Below are positions 46,589 to 57,560 of a DNA stretch of 64,000 nucleotides, piece after piece; positions within the stretch are counted from its first letter, which is position 1; each line of letters starts with the position of its first letter. A model generated the notes under the pieces. The model was given only the letters and a program-made list of their open reading frames with translations. It made no database searches and had not been told where the DNA came from. Source of the DNA: Ditylenchus dipsaci (taxonomy: Eukaryota; Nematoda; Chromadorea; Rhabditida; Anguinidae); the NCBI GenBank assembly GCA_004194705.1, contig SADC01000589.1, positions 44,603-108,602 on the forward strand. The letters are read 5' to 3'. The translations under genes and the position numbers were made by a program.

Positions 46589-47980
46589 GGCTCTAGGTAA
46601 ATTCATCCTCGGTAAATTCATCCTCGGTAAATTCATCCTCGGTAAATTCATCCTCCGGTAAATTCATCCTCCGGTAAATTCATCCTCCGGTAAATTCATC
46701 CTCTAATTTGTCTTGACAGGAATATTGGGTAAAAATATTTGTTTGTTATTTCAACGGTCCTCATCTACCTGCAGTAGCACCAGTCCACCCCAAGTGGCTC
46801 AGATTTACCTTCAATGATCATGATCTTCTCTCAATGGTAAAGATGCAACCTTTAAGGTTCAGATATACCCTTTATAGTTTATATCCTCTCTAAATAGTCC
46901 AGGTCGACCTACAATAGTACCGGAGTGGGTAGGTCGTGACGTACCTAGGTATGGGTAGGTGAGCAGGTGCCTGAGTAGATAAGCCAGGAGAGTAAGTAGT
47001 AAAAACTTTTAGGGTATTTTAGGGCTCTTTTTTGGTGATTTATCACATTTTTCTTGCTGGAGCTGGGCAAAAAGACTCTAAATGCATTTTCGATCAAGAG
47101 TCTAGCTCGGAATTATGTCTAAGGTAAGTCTGTGCGCGCATCTCTAACCAACCAAGCCCCTGCGACCCCTTTGGGGCGCAGGGGGCTTGGTTGCTTGGGG
47201 TTGAGATGCGCACACACACATACCTGAGACACAAATCACTCGAAAGTGACTCTGGATGCATAAAAACATATGCATACCAGAGTTTATATATGCGGTAGGC
47301 CCCAGAAAGTAAAAACCTGTTCAAAATCTATCATTTTTAGCTAGATTTTGCCTAAAAAGGGTTTAAATTTGGTCAAAAATGCCCTAAAAGACCGACTACT
47401 CCCAAGGGGTGGGTGGCAAATTTTTCGTGTATGCCATAACTGGGGCTCCTGCAAGTCAAATCGCTGTTTTAGTATTATTAAACCGTGTTCAGGATACGAT
47501 TCTGGATATGTTACAATGATTTTTACTTACTTTAATCCAAATCCAAAATTTGGAGTTTTGATGTGGATACCCATCTGGGGAAGTGCCAGAGGGTTCTACT
47601 ACCTACCCTCAGGCTTACTATTCTTATAAAAAACTATTTTATGAATGTTGATCAAGAAAAAATGATGTATGTTACCGCCAGGACTGGAACTTGTAACTTT
47701 AAAGATTTGGAGGGACATGTGTAGAATACATGTTTGAGTTCGTTCTAATGTACACTGGCCCATTCTGCGCCTAAGCACAAAAAGTGGGCTACTGTAGTGT
47801 GGAGATGATCCAGAGTCCTGATCCCCGAAAAAAAATTCAAAAAGTATGATAATGAAATTATTCCTGTCAAGACAAAATTAGAGGATGAATTTACCGGAGG
47901 ATGAATTTACCGGAGGATGAATTTACCAGAGGATGAATTTACCGAGGATGAATTTACTGAGGATGAATTTACCGCCGCCC
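46589..47980. mobile_element. Foldback element with GGTAAATTCATCCTC arms
   Basis: Flanked by CTTAAATT at 46581-46588 and 47981-47988, an 8-bp duplication. Left arm has seven copies of GGTAAATTCATCCTC (some with an extra C), right arm six in complement. Inner arm boundary TAATTTGTCTTGACAGGAAT is shared inverted. The interior holds degenerate GGACCACTGAGGGTGGATCT-like repeats in complement (46745-46925) and the GCGCATCTCTAAC family copy at 47068. Confidence 0.88.
47068..47305. repeat. GCGCATCTCTAAC palindromic repeat family, copy 4
   Basis: TGTGCGCGCATCTCTAACC, CAAGCCCCTGCGACCCC with its complementary half, GTTGAGATGCGCACAC, ACACAAATCACTCGAAAGTG and GCATACCAGAGTTTATATAT follow the order seen at 4783. 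Confidence 0.77.
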
Positions 47981-48254
47981 CTTAAATTAGAGGGGGGTTA
48001 AATTAGAGGGGGAGCTTATATTAAAGTAAATACGGTATGAATGTTTTCGAACTGCAAAAATTTATGGTATAAATGACTGTGAAAATGGCTGGGTTGTGGT
48101 CCATACGGCCGATCTTAAAATGGTTGACCATTTTGAAAAGAAAAATTTCAAAAAATTAAAGAATTTTCGAAATGTTGTTGCTGTTTATTGTGCTTTCTCA
48201 ACTCCCACAAGCTTTACGGATTCCACTTTTCAACCGGCCAGCCGTTTAGTTAAA

Positions 48255-48410
48255 GGAAATACTAGAGGTGTTCACGGGATTGAGATCCCTCCCGAACAGG
48301 ATCTCGATTCCGAAAATTTTGGTGCTGAATTCCGATCCCGAATCCTTCCCGATCGATTTTTGAAATCTCGATCCCGATACCGAAAGTTGCCGAATCCCGA
48401 TGAGCATTTT
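48255..48410. repeat. GATCCCGATTCCGA degenerate array
   Basis: CACGGGATTGAGATCCCTCC to TCTCGATCCCGATACCGAAA, a run of GATCCCGA-type units with reversals. A decayed foldback element; no ends assigned. Confidence 0.5.
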
Positions 48411-48872
48411 TAAAGCATTTTTGGCCAGAAATATTTTTATTTTTGCATGATTTTGCGGTTTTCTTAATTTTTTTTCTCTTTTTTTTTGACGGATCTTGAA
48501 TCTGACAGGTCCTGCCGATCATTCCATCAGGTTTAATTATTTTTCGCTCTGTATGACAGCAATTTATGCGAAAGTAAATTTTTTTTGTAAAATTTTTTTG
48601 TAAATATTCTCCTTTAAAATAAAAAAACACTAGTTTTGCTTCATATCCCTTTAGTAGTTCGTAGTAGTTGATTGCTACTATACTTGCTGCTGTGACTAAA
48701 AGAAAAAAACAAGGCACTTTTCATCCAGAACAAGGCACATTTAATTCTCGTCAAGAAAATATTATCCGTTCCGGACATACATGCAAAGGATGGTGCATGT
48801 TGTATAAGATTCTTGAGCATTGTCAAGTTTTCTAAACCAGATCTTTTATCTTTTACTTTTATACGATGTTAA

Positions 48873-49065
48873 AGGACCATACTTGTTGATGCAAATGAAA
48901 ATTTGACAAATTCAAATGCGCGCGGGACAATTCTCTTTCGTCTCGCACTCTACTCTTTGGAGTTATTTCGAGCGACTCAAAAGAGTACAGTGAGAGACGA
49001 AAGAGAATTGTCCCGCGAGCATTTGAATTTGTCAAGTTCTCATTTGCATCAACAAGTATGGTCCT
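48873..49065. mobile_element. TTAA-flanked MITE, family 2
   Basis: Flanked by TTAA at 48869-48872 and 49066-49069. Ends AGGACCATACTTGTTGATGC and the complement, inner stem AATTCAAATGCGCGCGGGAC and GAGACGAAAGAGAATTGTCC. A half copy of the left end is at 24070. Confidence 0.85.
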
Positions 49066-49561
49066 TTAAAGTAATTTGCGTTCCGATGCTGCGATGTTTT
49101 AATTTTGCTAAGATGTTGGAATGCTACGCATCGCATAGTCTTTAGGCAGCCAGTAAGAAAGTAGTTTTGATGGGGGCAGTGCTGCGAATTGGTCCTTGGC
49201 TCAGTCGGTGAGAAAAAACTTTAAAATGTGCTTAGAGTTGAACAAAGGTTACTACGCATTTGGGCACATCGCATTTGGGCACCCGCATTTGGGCACACCG
49301 CATTTGGGCCCCCGCATTTGGGCCCCCGCATTTGGGCACCGCATTTGGGCACCGCATCTGGGCCCCGATTTTAAAGTTCCATATTTTAAAATTATAAATT
49401 GAAATGTATCAATATGTTACTGTTTTATAATAAATTTGTATTCATTTCAGGTCCTATAGGTGCCTCATTCAAATTTTCGACCGAAAGTGTGTAAACTTTT
49501 AGTTTAAAGGCCCTATTCTACCATGTTTCGGTCACTAGAGTCATGCAAAAAAAATCATATA

Positions 49562-49806
49562 CCGTATTTCCTCTAATAAGCGCCCTCCCCAAAATCCGCT
49601 ATTTCTTAAATTCATTCTCCTCCTTTTATACCGGGTTTTGTTTTCGAACGCCACATTTGTTATATACCAAAATGTAGCGCAGATTCCCAGCTACATTTTG
49701 GTATATAACATATGTGGCGTTCGAAAACAAAAACCCGGTATAAAAGGAGGAGAATGAATTTAAGAAATAGCGGATTTGGGGAGGGCGCTTATTAGAGGAA
49801 ATACGG
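49562..49806. mobile_element. TA-flanked CCGTATTTCCTCTAATAAGC MITE
   Basis: TA at 49560-49561 and 49807-49808. Ends CCGTATTTCCTCTAATAAGC and the complement form a nearly complete 120-bp-arm hairpin. Related to 26698-26947. Confidence 0.87.
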
Positions 49807-49977
49807 TATGCATATATGCACTTGTGATCAAAAGCCTTGCTCATAAGTAGCTTGCCCCTTCGGGTCACATGATGCTTGTTGGATTTGGGTAAAAATGAGC
49901 ACACATACATACTTAAGACATAAATCAGTCAAAAGTGACTCCACGACTAGCTAAACGTTCAACTCGCTAAATTACAA

Positions 49978-50070
49978 CAGTCGAACTTCGGTTATCCGCT
50001 ACTCCAGTTATCCGACACTCGCGACTATCTGGCACCCTGAGACCGGTCCCCAGGGGAATGAAATCCTTCC
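49978..50070. repeat. pogo-like one-sided fragment
   Basis: ACAGTCGAACTTCGGTTATC, then GTTATCCGACACTCGCG and CCGGTCCCCAGGGG, the left half of the kind of element complete at 24674-24841. No right end. Confidence 0.5.
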
Positions 50071-50605
50071 TGGATGCAAATAAAAATATGAGCACATACA
50101 TGTTTCTCTAATCGGTGTGTTCCATTTGTCAGAACTGCATTAAGACACTTACCAACAAAAGCAACAATAGCACGCGCAGTGAGAGAAACTGAATAAAACA
50201 GTGAAAAATTGACAAATTTCGACCCTACTATAGAATACCCCCAAAATCCGACCTTTTAAAACTTAAGTAAAAAGTACCCAAATTTATGTCCCAGACCCCG
50301 GAAAATGTGCGCAAACTCTTCATTAGTCACAACTTCCGTACGCTGGCCTACCCACAAGCCTAAGGGCTAAGCCTAAACTTGTTGTTTGCAAGGGTAGTTA
50401 CAGCATTTTTTAAAGGTCGGATTTTTTTTTGGGGGGGGGGGGGGTGGGTATTCTATAGTAGCGCCCAATTTCAATTTATAATTTAAAATAGGGAATTTTA
50501 AAATCGGTGCCCAAATGCGGTGCCCAAATGCGGGTGCCCAAATGCGGTGTGCCCAAATGCGGGTGCCCAAATGCGGGTGCCCAAATGCGTTGTAACGGAA
50601 CAAAA

Positions 50606-51024
50606 AGTTGCTGTCATCTCTCGCTTTGGCCTTAGGCATCTTCTCTCTTTTGTTCCTTTTTCAGCCTTCGGTTTAAAAAAACGAGTAAAAAAAACGAGTA
50701 AAATCTAAAAACGAGTACAGTCAAACTTCTCTATAAGCTACACCTCGGGACCGATGGTTATAACGGTGGTTATAAGCCAGTAGAGCTGGCAATTTGGTCA
50801 AAAAGTGCCGTTTAATCCAGTGCTTATAAAAATAAAGATTTTGACGTGAGATCTCAAAACTTCTAAAGATTTGAGGTCGCAAATGAAGGACAGATCTTTA
50901 AATAAAGCCCTGTTGCATAGAAACTTCTAAAAGCATGAGCAGTTTTTAATTACATTATCAAGCGCCCTACCAAAACACCGGTCCAAGTTTCTAAACACGA
51001 CAGACAAGCACTGCATCGATAACT
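50606..51024. other. Spacer downstream of DENND4
   Basis: ACAGTCAAACTTCTCTATAA (50719) followed by TTATAACGGTGGTTATAAGC looks like another pogo-like fragment. The 3' untranslated end of the - strand DENND4 gene may fall here. No separate gene. Confidence 0.45.
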
Positions 51025-54000
51025 TTATTTGGTAATATCCATTAGAAAAACATTAAGGTCAACAGAATATATATGGAAAACTACAAGATGTCTAGCGGTA
51101 GCATTATTCTTCGGCAAGCAATCATCAGAGCTTTTGGAGGATAGTCGGACAGAGAGAAGGCTTAGAATCCTCGGCGGCAAGTGTTCTAACTCTTGAGAAT
51201 ACTGACGATCAAACTGCTCTCGATCAACGCTAAGTTACAAGATATAACACCAACACCAAGAGAAGAAACTTCATAAAGCATACCTTCTGCCAAAACGATC
51301 CAATGCAACAAATAGAATGTCTCTAAAAATAAGTATTTGTTTACTGCGGGAGTGACGATAACGTGGTTAAAGTTACAACCTGTAGATAGAAAAGTGCCCT
51401 AAACAGTAATCAGGTATAGCTTCACACGCAAAAAACAACAAAATGTCACCTCGTAACCCAACAGCTGCATCTTTCCTTTCGCGGTGCCCGTTGATAATGT
51501 GTTTGAGGATCAGGAACAGGTTACTAGTCTGCAAAGAATCCACAACATTTTGCCATAGACGAACATCAGCTGAAGATACGAACGGAGAAAGAACTGCAGA
51601 TTCCGTTTCTTTCTGATGATTAGCGAAATATATTGGTGATTCACTTTCCGGGTGTAGAGAAGGCAGATCATAAACGCCTGAACAAGTAACCTGAAACATT
51701 CGGATCTGTCAGAAAAAAACTTGCATCTTATATGAACATGAGGGGATATCCACGTGACAATGTGAGTAGGCAAGTCCAAGCGTCGACAATAGTAAAGCAG
51801 ATTCCAAAATACATCAGGACTAAACAAAAAAAGGTGAGATAAAAAACAAAATTTCCGCTAACTATACCTGATTAACCTCATTGAGACTTCAGATAGCACC
51901 AGAGGATCCGAAAGAAGCATCGATTCCAATTGCCTTCGAAGGACCAGTGGACTGACAAATGGAACAGAGAACTCATCATCTTGCTAAACTAAAGTTTGAA
52001 GTACCCTCGCTTCTAACATGTACCTCAGAATACCTTGTTTTGGAAAAGAAGATTTACAGCATCATTCTCTTCTCCAGAAATACTGATTGAAAGCGGCGCA
52101 TACCAACTTGAGCTGATCTTCTGGCGTCGTCGATTTTGAATGGAAACTTTGAGCGAAGGCACGAAAGGATGTGAGCAGTAAGGGCACACACTGTCATTAT
52201 TTAAATCGTCTACACGCCATCCGGCCATGAGCTCTTCATCGTAAATAAGGCAGTTACAGCCGGCACACGCAGAACAAGAACACAGAGTAACATCTAAAAT
52301 CAAAGAAGATGCAGAAAATACAAAAGAAAATTTAATGCACCTAAGGAGCAGCCCTCTTCGCTTATAATCCACAGCTTCTTCAACTCAGCAATACTTTGTG
52401 GCAAGATTTCACGCATCCAAAATTCAGCACTCAAAATATCGCCTGTAGATCCTGAGTCAAGTTGAAAAGCGGATCCGAATAGTCAAGTTGAGAGAAAGAA
52501 TAGCTGGCGGAAAGCTCCTCACTGGACGATATGGTTGAAATCATAGAAGAGTCTTTGACGGAGTATGACTTGTTAAGGCTGCTAGTTACGCCGCTAAAAC
52601 TGTTGACACCCCAGCGCTTTAGCATGTCATTCCCTGAAGTAGAACTCCTTCATAGCCTAAAAATTAAGTTAAAGATTAAATTATATAGCTGCACAAACAC
52701 ACCTTTGACAGCTTGATTTCGGACTTTACGCACCAATGAAGACAATGTCGGAGAAAGAAATGATTGAGATCCTCCGGAAACATCGCTGCTGCTCCTCTGG
52801 AGACGAAACGAGGCAGACACTTGCAGTCGCATTCTCACTTTAGACCATGCATCTAAAGCCTTTAGTTTGGCCTCTGTTGGCCATTCCCTTGCATTAACGC
52901 TCGATGATAGATCCCATAAGTGACTGCGTTCAAGTGCATCCCCATTCTTTTCATCTTCAGCAGCACTTGGGTAGCCAATTCAGGTCTAAATATTCACTAC
53001 AAATACGTCAAATAGATGGAACAAGCGGCGTAGCCGAGGGGAGCAGGAGAGAGGAGCACGTGCCCTGTCCCGTCATGTTCATAAAAAGGGTTTAGGTAAA
53101 TGGCCAAAAAAAACTGGCGCCCAACCCTGTTGGAATTTCTGGCTACGCCTCTGGACATTAATATTATAGCATGCCTGTTGTGCTGGCCACATTCGTACAT
53201 CAGAATTCTGTAGCAAACTGAAATGGTGTGTAATGATTAAGATCTGCAAGCGACGATAGGCCGTATACCTTGATCATGGATAGGCAAATCGCTCCGTTCC
53301 TAACGCAATTAGAATAAATAAGGCTCACCTAGAATAAAGATTACGCTTACCATTCGGCCTAGAACCTAAAATATATTTCGATGGGTTACAAACTGTAGGG
53401 AAACAATTGGTGTTACACAAAACGCAAGCTTGAGCATCTTCTCCTTATTTCTCGACACAGCTAACAAAGACGGCAATTGAAGGAACCACACTGAGTAGGC
53501 ATAGAACAGCAGTGTTTTTGACAAGCAAAGCGAGTTTTCTCCTACAAAGTTGTAGCTTCCGCCATCGATGCCTTCAGTTCTTGAGTAGTCCTTATGGCCC
53601 AGTTTTTGAGGATGTCTAAAATGTAACATGTGAGTCAGTAAGATCTTTGAACCTCAACGACCTGATTCAGGAAGGATATCCACAGGTGACGACATGGCCT
53701 ACAATGTATTTTGAAAAAGAAAACGAATAAGAAATTGTTACAATTTTTTCTGCTCCTGTTTTCAATATTGAAACGGTTTCAAAGAGGCCATGATTGAAAG
53801 TTTCAGGAAGCAATCATAAACGAAAGAAGCCTCCGCATCACTGCCGCTCAACACCTTAGGAGGAGGAACAACAAAAGTGCGTTTTGACGATCGCATGTCA
53901 TAATCTAACAACCGGAGCTCAGTCTTCAACGATTTTTCTAAAAGAAGGTAATAAACAAGTAATAAACTGCAAACTAACCTCGCATAATCTTAGATATACA

Positions 54001-57000
54001 ATCGTCGAAAAAATATTTTGGGCGTTTTTTATCCGATACAAACGAGCGCTCTTCGATGAATCGATTGAAGCACTGAGTTTTGAAAAAGCGCTTGTAGAAG
54101 TCGAAAGAATGCTTATCACGAGACCAGAGGAAAGATTCAACGTTAAACAAGGCAGTTGTGTCCGTGCACTGATTTCTCTTGGAGCTTTCAGGATTGGACG
54201 CAAGTGGTTTGAATAGCCTACCATCAATGAGCACATGAACCTTTAATTTGGTAAAATGATTTTTGGGGCATTAGGTGAATTCATCGACGGTGAATTCATC
54301 GACAGGTGAATTTATCGTCATTTTGGCGTTTTGTTTTTACGGCCTTCTGTTTTTGATTTTTTGTTCATACCTTTTCAACCTCAGTTCTACTGGATAATCC
54401 ATGCACTAACCAAACCAACTAGTCATCCACTTGGTGAAATTTTTTATGATTTTTCAGGCGCTAAAACTTTAAAAAAAATTTTACTTTTTAAGGTTCCAAT
54501 CCTGTTTCCTGCGCTAATCCCATCCCAGCATCATAAAGATGGTTTGACAGTGGTAAAGTTAGGTCTTGCTAGATTTATAAAAACTTCAAAAATAGCATCG
54601 AAACGTAGTTTTATTACTGTCAAACCATCTTCAGAATGCTCTAATTAGTGCAGAAAGCAAGTTTTGGAACCCGAAACGTAAAAAATTTCGATTTACGTGG
54701 ACGACCACTCGGTCTTGTTGGCACATGTGACATCCAGCAAAACTGTGGTCGGCCATTAAGAGTGGCTTATTGAAAAAAGATGGTAAAGGCGTGGTCCTGA
54801 GGTTTCTGTAGGTGAAGTCATTATTTTGGTATTAACAGCCCTGCATAAGACACGGTTTTGGGAAGGATACAATGCTTTTTATTACTTTCGGCTAAATCGA
54901 AAATGCTGAATTCTGGAGGCAAACCTGTTCAGAGAAGGTCTCAGGTGGTTTTTCCTGACCATTTTGAGGCTTCCTAAACCTTTAAAACCTACTCTAGACA
55001 AGAAAAATCATGTTTGCTGCCACTGGGATTCGAACCTGTAACCTATAAATCAAACAAAAGGCTATTAAACAAAACGCCAAAATGTCGATGAATTAACCTT
55101 TCGATGAAATCACCGTCGATGAATTCACCGTTCCACGATTTTTAGCATTAAGGAGGAAAGCTACTCACATTAGAAAATGCGACACCGGGGCCGCAGTGGA
55201 CCAGCGCTAGTGTTTGATGGCCTAAAATGGTGCGCAGGTTCGACCCACGCTGGTGGCACTCCAGTTATTTAGGATGTTCAACCATTTACTAGGGTAATTT
55301 TAATTTCGAGCTTGGCGTCAAGAAGTCAAATTACCCAAAAGTTTGTCAAACAGGCCACAACACTACCGTGCCACCACGCGAGATCGAACTTGCGCACCAT
55401 TTGGGGACATAAAACACAAACCATCATGCACTGCACCACTGATGTCGCATTTCTCACCTGAGTAGCTTCCCTCTTAAATTACGTACCTCAGAAATGCTTC
55501 ACGAATCAGAGGTTCACAGCCTTCAGTTAACTGTCTTGATATGGAATCCAGGGAAGACTTCAAGTTTTTCAATGGCCTAAAAGTTACGGTTCGTTTGGCA
55601 CTTCCAATCACAATTCAGAAAATTACTTTTGTGGCAAGAGATTTATCTTTAATGATTTTCGATACTCTGAGTGAGCGACAGTTCCAGTGTCCAGGTCGAA
55701 GCATGTGACATCAGACGGAGGCTTTTGATTCGAAAAGTATCTGAAAAGCACTAATTGAAGTATTTTTTCCGAAAATCGTGAAAAGCAAACATTGAGTCAA
55801 CTCCGGCAATGAATGGAACGGCGCGCATGAAGAACTCCAGCTAAAAACGAACATCTAGAATCTTACTCGGAAATAAAGTACATTATCATTACCAAAAGCA
55901 AGTGGACATTGAGGTATGTATGGACACTGCCAGCAAAATGGGAACATTAGTGCACAAACTGTTTCGGCAACTGATGTGAGTAGCGACGGCCTTACGGAGT
56001 GGAAGACAATCTCAAAGTCAAAAATGTTTACACGCAACCACACACAATTTAATCAAACCTTTTGCTCCAATAATGCGAGAAGCATGGCAAGAATGAAGTT
56101 CTCCGAACCAAGATTTTTCAGTGATACTGAAAAAACAAGATATTATCTACTTAAATGTCATTCCGGAGGATATACGGTCACCCAGAACCTTTAGGGTGTA
56201 CACGCCAGAATCCTACGGGTCCTGAAGGTTCTGTTGTTCCAAATAAACTTACCAACGAACATTGCTCCTGAACGAGGAATTTGGCTGTCATCATGGTGGT
56301 CGAATACTAGCGAATCATTGCCCAACTGCACAAGCACACGAGGTCGAGTAGATGATGGGAAGGAACTTCGTGCATCTGAATGAGAGATTACACAAATTGA
56401 AAGAGAGGTAGGAAGGAAACCATGTATGATATGTAACGCTCGATTGGAATTTTCTGCGGCCGCTGGCAGAAGCTTTGTGGACGAAGAAGAGAAATTTTCT
56501 GAATGACTCGAAGAAGGGATAGCGAGAGATCACACATATTGACTTGCTGCACCGATAAGATGCCTGAAATTGAAAATGGTGAATACCAGGGGAGGTCATT
56601 CAAGAATTGCCTTTTGCTGCTTGATGTTTCCGTTGGATTCATCGACACTCTGGTATCCCTCATTGAACACTTTTAACTGATATTCCGTCAGGGTTTTCGT
56701 ATAATTTTCATAGAAAGACAACGAAGCACCATAAAACTTTGTTCCTTTCTAAAAATCATCCGAATTACAAATTAAGAAATACGGCTGCCCAGAACCCTTG
56801 GAGCCCACTCACCAGAATCCTAAGGGTTCCACTTGATAGAACCCTAGGGGTCCCACTAGCCGGAATCCTTGGCATCTTAGATATTCTTTTGCGCTATTTC
56901 CCCATTGCCGGGACCCCAGGCTTCTTTCGAGCGGGACCCGCAGGGCTCCGGCGAGTGGACTTTTAGAGTTCTAGCGATTTGGCCCTAAAGATTCTGTTAC

Positions 57001-57560
57001 TCCAGAATATGACTTGTTACATGCCTCATCGGTCAATACACACGTGCTGAAAAGCTTCTCCTCATCTCTTTGACTTTCGTACCAATACTTGATTGAGACA
57101 CCTAGAAACGGTGATAGGTAATATCTATTCCTTCAACAAATTTAATAAAAGAGACCCTTTGGAAGACAGAAGATTGGCACATTTCGAACAAGGGATTTGT
57201 CGGCATCTTTGACCGTTGGATAGCATACCAGAACTCCAGGTTTGTAAGATATTCGCTGCTGCACAGTTTATGCTTTTTGAAAGACACAAAGACATCCGAG
57301 CCAACCATAGCCTAGGTACCAAATTGAAAATTATATATTATGCGAATTCTTTCTTAGATACCCTCTCAGCAAGTCCTGGACAAATCGCAGCGGCCTAAAG
57401 ATTTAAGATGATATCAAAAGACAAGAGAATGGTCAATATTTACCTCTGACTTGAGCAAACCGAGTTGAGATATTTCGTTCCCCCTTTCGTGATTCATAGG
57501 CTCAAGCTCTTCTGCTCCATCAGTCAAACCAGCAACGATGAAATAATCAAAGAGACGACG
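51025..57560 (-). CDS. DENND4/Crag-type DENN domain Rab exchange factor
   Basis: DENND4 proteins activate Rab10-type GTPases on secretory membranes. Exons read on the - strand: 57560-57444, 57394-57362, 57311-57156, 57101-57001, 56748-56671, 56563-56421, 56375-56253, 56126-56059, 56010-55882, 55840-55791, 55740-55627, 55576-55487, 54240-53979, 53937-53775, then less certain exons to 52341, and 52293-52034, 51983-51868, 51819-51380, 51322-51284, 51229-51025. Landmarks are LFDYFIVAGLTDG (MABP start), YKPGVLVCYP and NVPIFCLPKG, ISRYPFFESFRKFL, SVRPSLLTSVAETVCALMF and FCWQCPYIPQCPLAFG (DENN core), FIAGVDS, IEERSFVSDKK with FFDDC (dDENN), a PPR-like helix block (53400-53615), the CSACAGCNCLIYDEELMAGW motif with CPYC, SPLVLRRQLES and VFWNLLYYCRRLDLP. 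Most of the MABP domain is missing and the first exon's true start is not found. About five frame breaks each need one base added (near 57265, 56455, 56355, 54140, 51668). Confidence 0.9.
53027..53155. repeat. Short MITE in DENND4
   Basis: CGGCGTAGCCGAGGGG and CTGGCTACGCCTCTG face each other over about 125 bases. CAGAGGCGTAGCC on the - strand is a hAT-like start. It sits in an uncertain intron of the DENND4 gene; no clear duplication. Confidence 0.6.
54266..55136. mobile_element. Foldback element with GGTGAATTCATCGAC arms, in DENND4 intron
   Basis: Flanks GATTTTTG (54258-54265) and GATTTTTA (55137-55144) match at seven of eight bases. Arms are GGTGAATTCATCGACGGTG units and the complement; inner ends GTCATTTTGGCGTTTTG and AAACGCCAAAATG pair. 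It lies in the intron between the exons ending 55487 and starting 54240. Architecture matches 46589-47980 with a different monomer. Confidence 0.83.
55170..55465. repeat. Palindromic tRNA-like element, copy D, in DENND4 intron
   Basis: Left half GGGCCGCAGTGGACCAGCG and GCGCAGGTTCGACCC, right half GAGATCGAACTTGCGC and GCACTGCACCACTGATGTCG. Outer ends TTAGAAAATGCGACA and TGTCGCATTTCTCACC match copy A. The element lies 34 bases from the foldback element in the same intron. Confidence 0.72.
56770..56990. repeat. Degenerate minisatellite in DENND4 intron
   Basis: Units like CAGAACCCTTGGAGCCCACT and AGAATCCTAAGGGTTCCACT repeat about six times with drift. It fills the intron between the exons 57001 and 56748. 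Related CAGAATCC / GGTTCTG units appear near 56200-56240. Confidence 0.6.

Larger units (their letters stand above)
44653..48035. mobile_element. TA-flanked CCGTATTTACTCTAAT element split by insertions
   Basis: TA at 44651-44652 and 48036-48037 bounds ends CCGTATTTACTCTAATTTAA and TTAAAGTAAATACGG. Inner parts TTAAATTTTTCAACCCCCCT recur at 44685, 45782 and 47985. The original short element has been broken by a TTAA MITE (44867-45099) and by tandem-arm elements between 45813 and 47980. Confidence 0.7.
49248..50596. mobile_element. Foldback element with GCATTTGGGCACCC arms
   Basis: Ends GTTACTACGCATTTGGGC and GCCCAAATGCGTTGTAAC are inverted. Arms are tandem GCATTTGGGCACC (49250-49365) and complement (50505-50590). 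Flanks TGAACAAAG and GGAACAAAA agree at seven of nine bases, compatible with a MULE 9-bp duplication. A TA MITE (49562-49806) is nested, and a GCGCATCTC-family fragment lies beside it. Confidence 0.78.

Noticed and set aside
46597..46715. Regular direct repeats resembling a CRISPR array
   Set aside because: Copies are contiguous with no spacers, have an inverted partner array at 47880-47972 and lie within a eukaryotic transposon with target duplications.
55882..55892. A further one-base insertion in DENND4 near 55820
   Set aside because: Using the donor GTACTT after 55882 instead of GTAATG keeps the frame through FIAGVDS without any correction.
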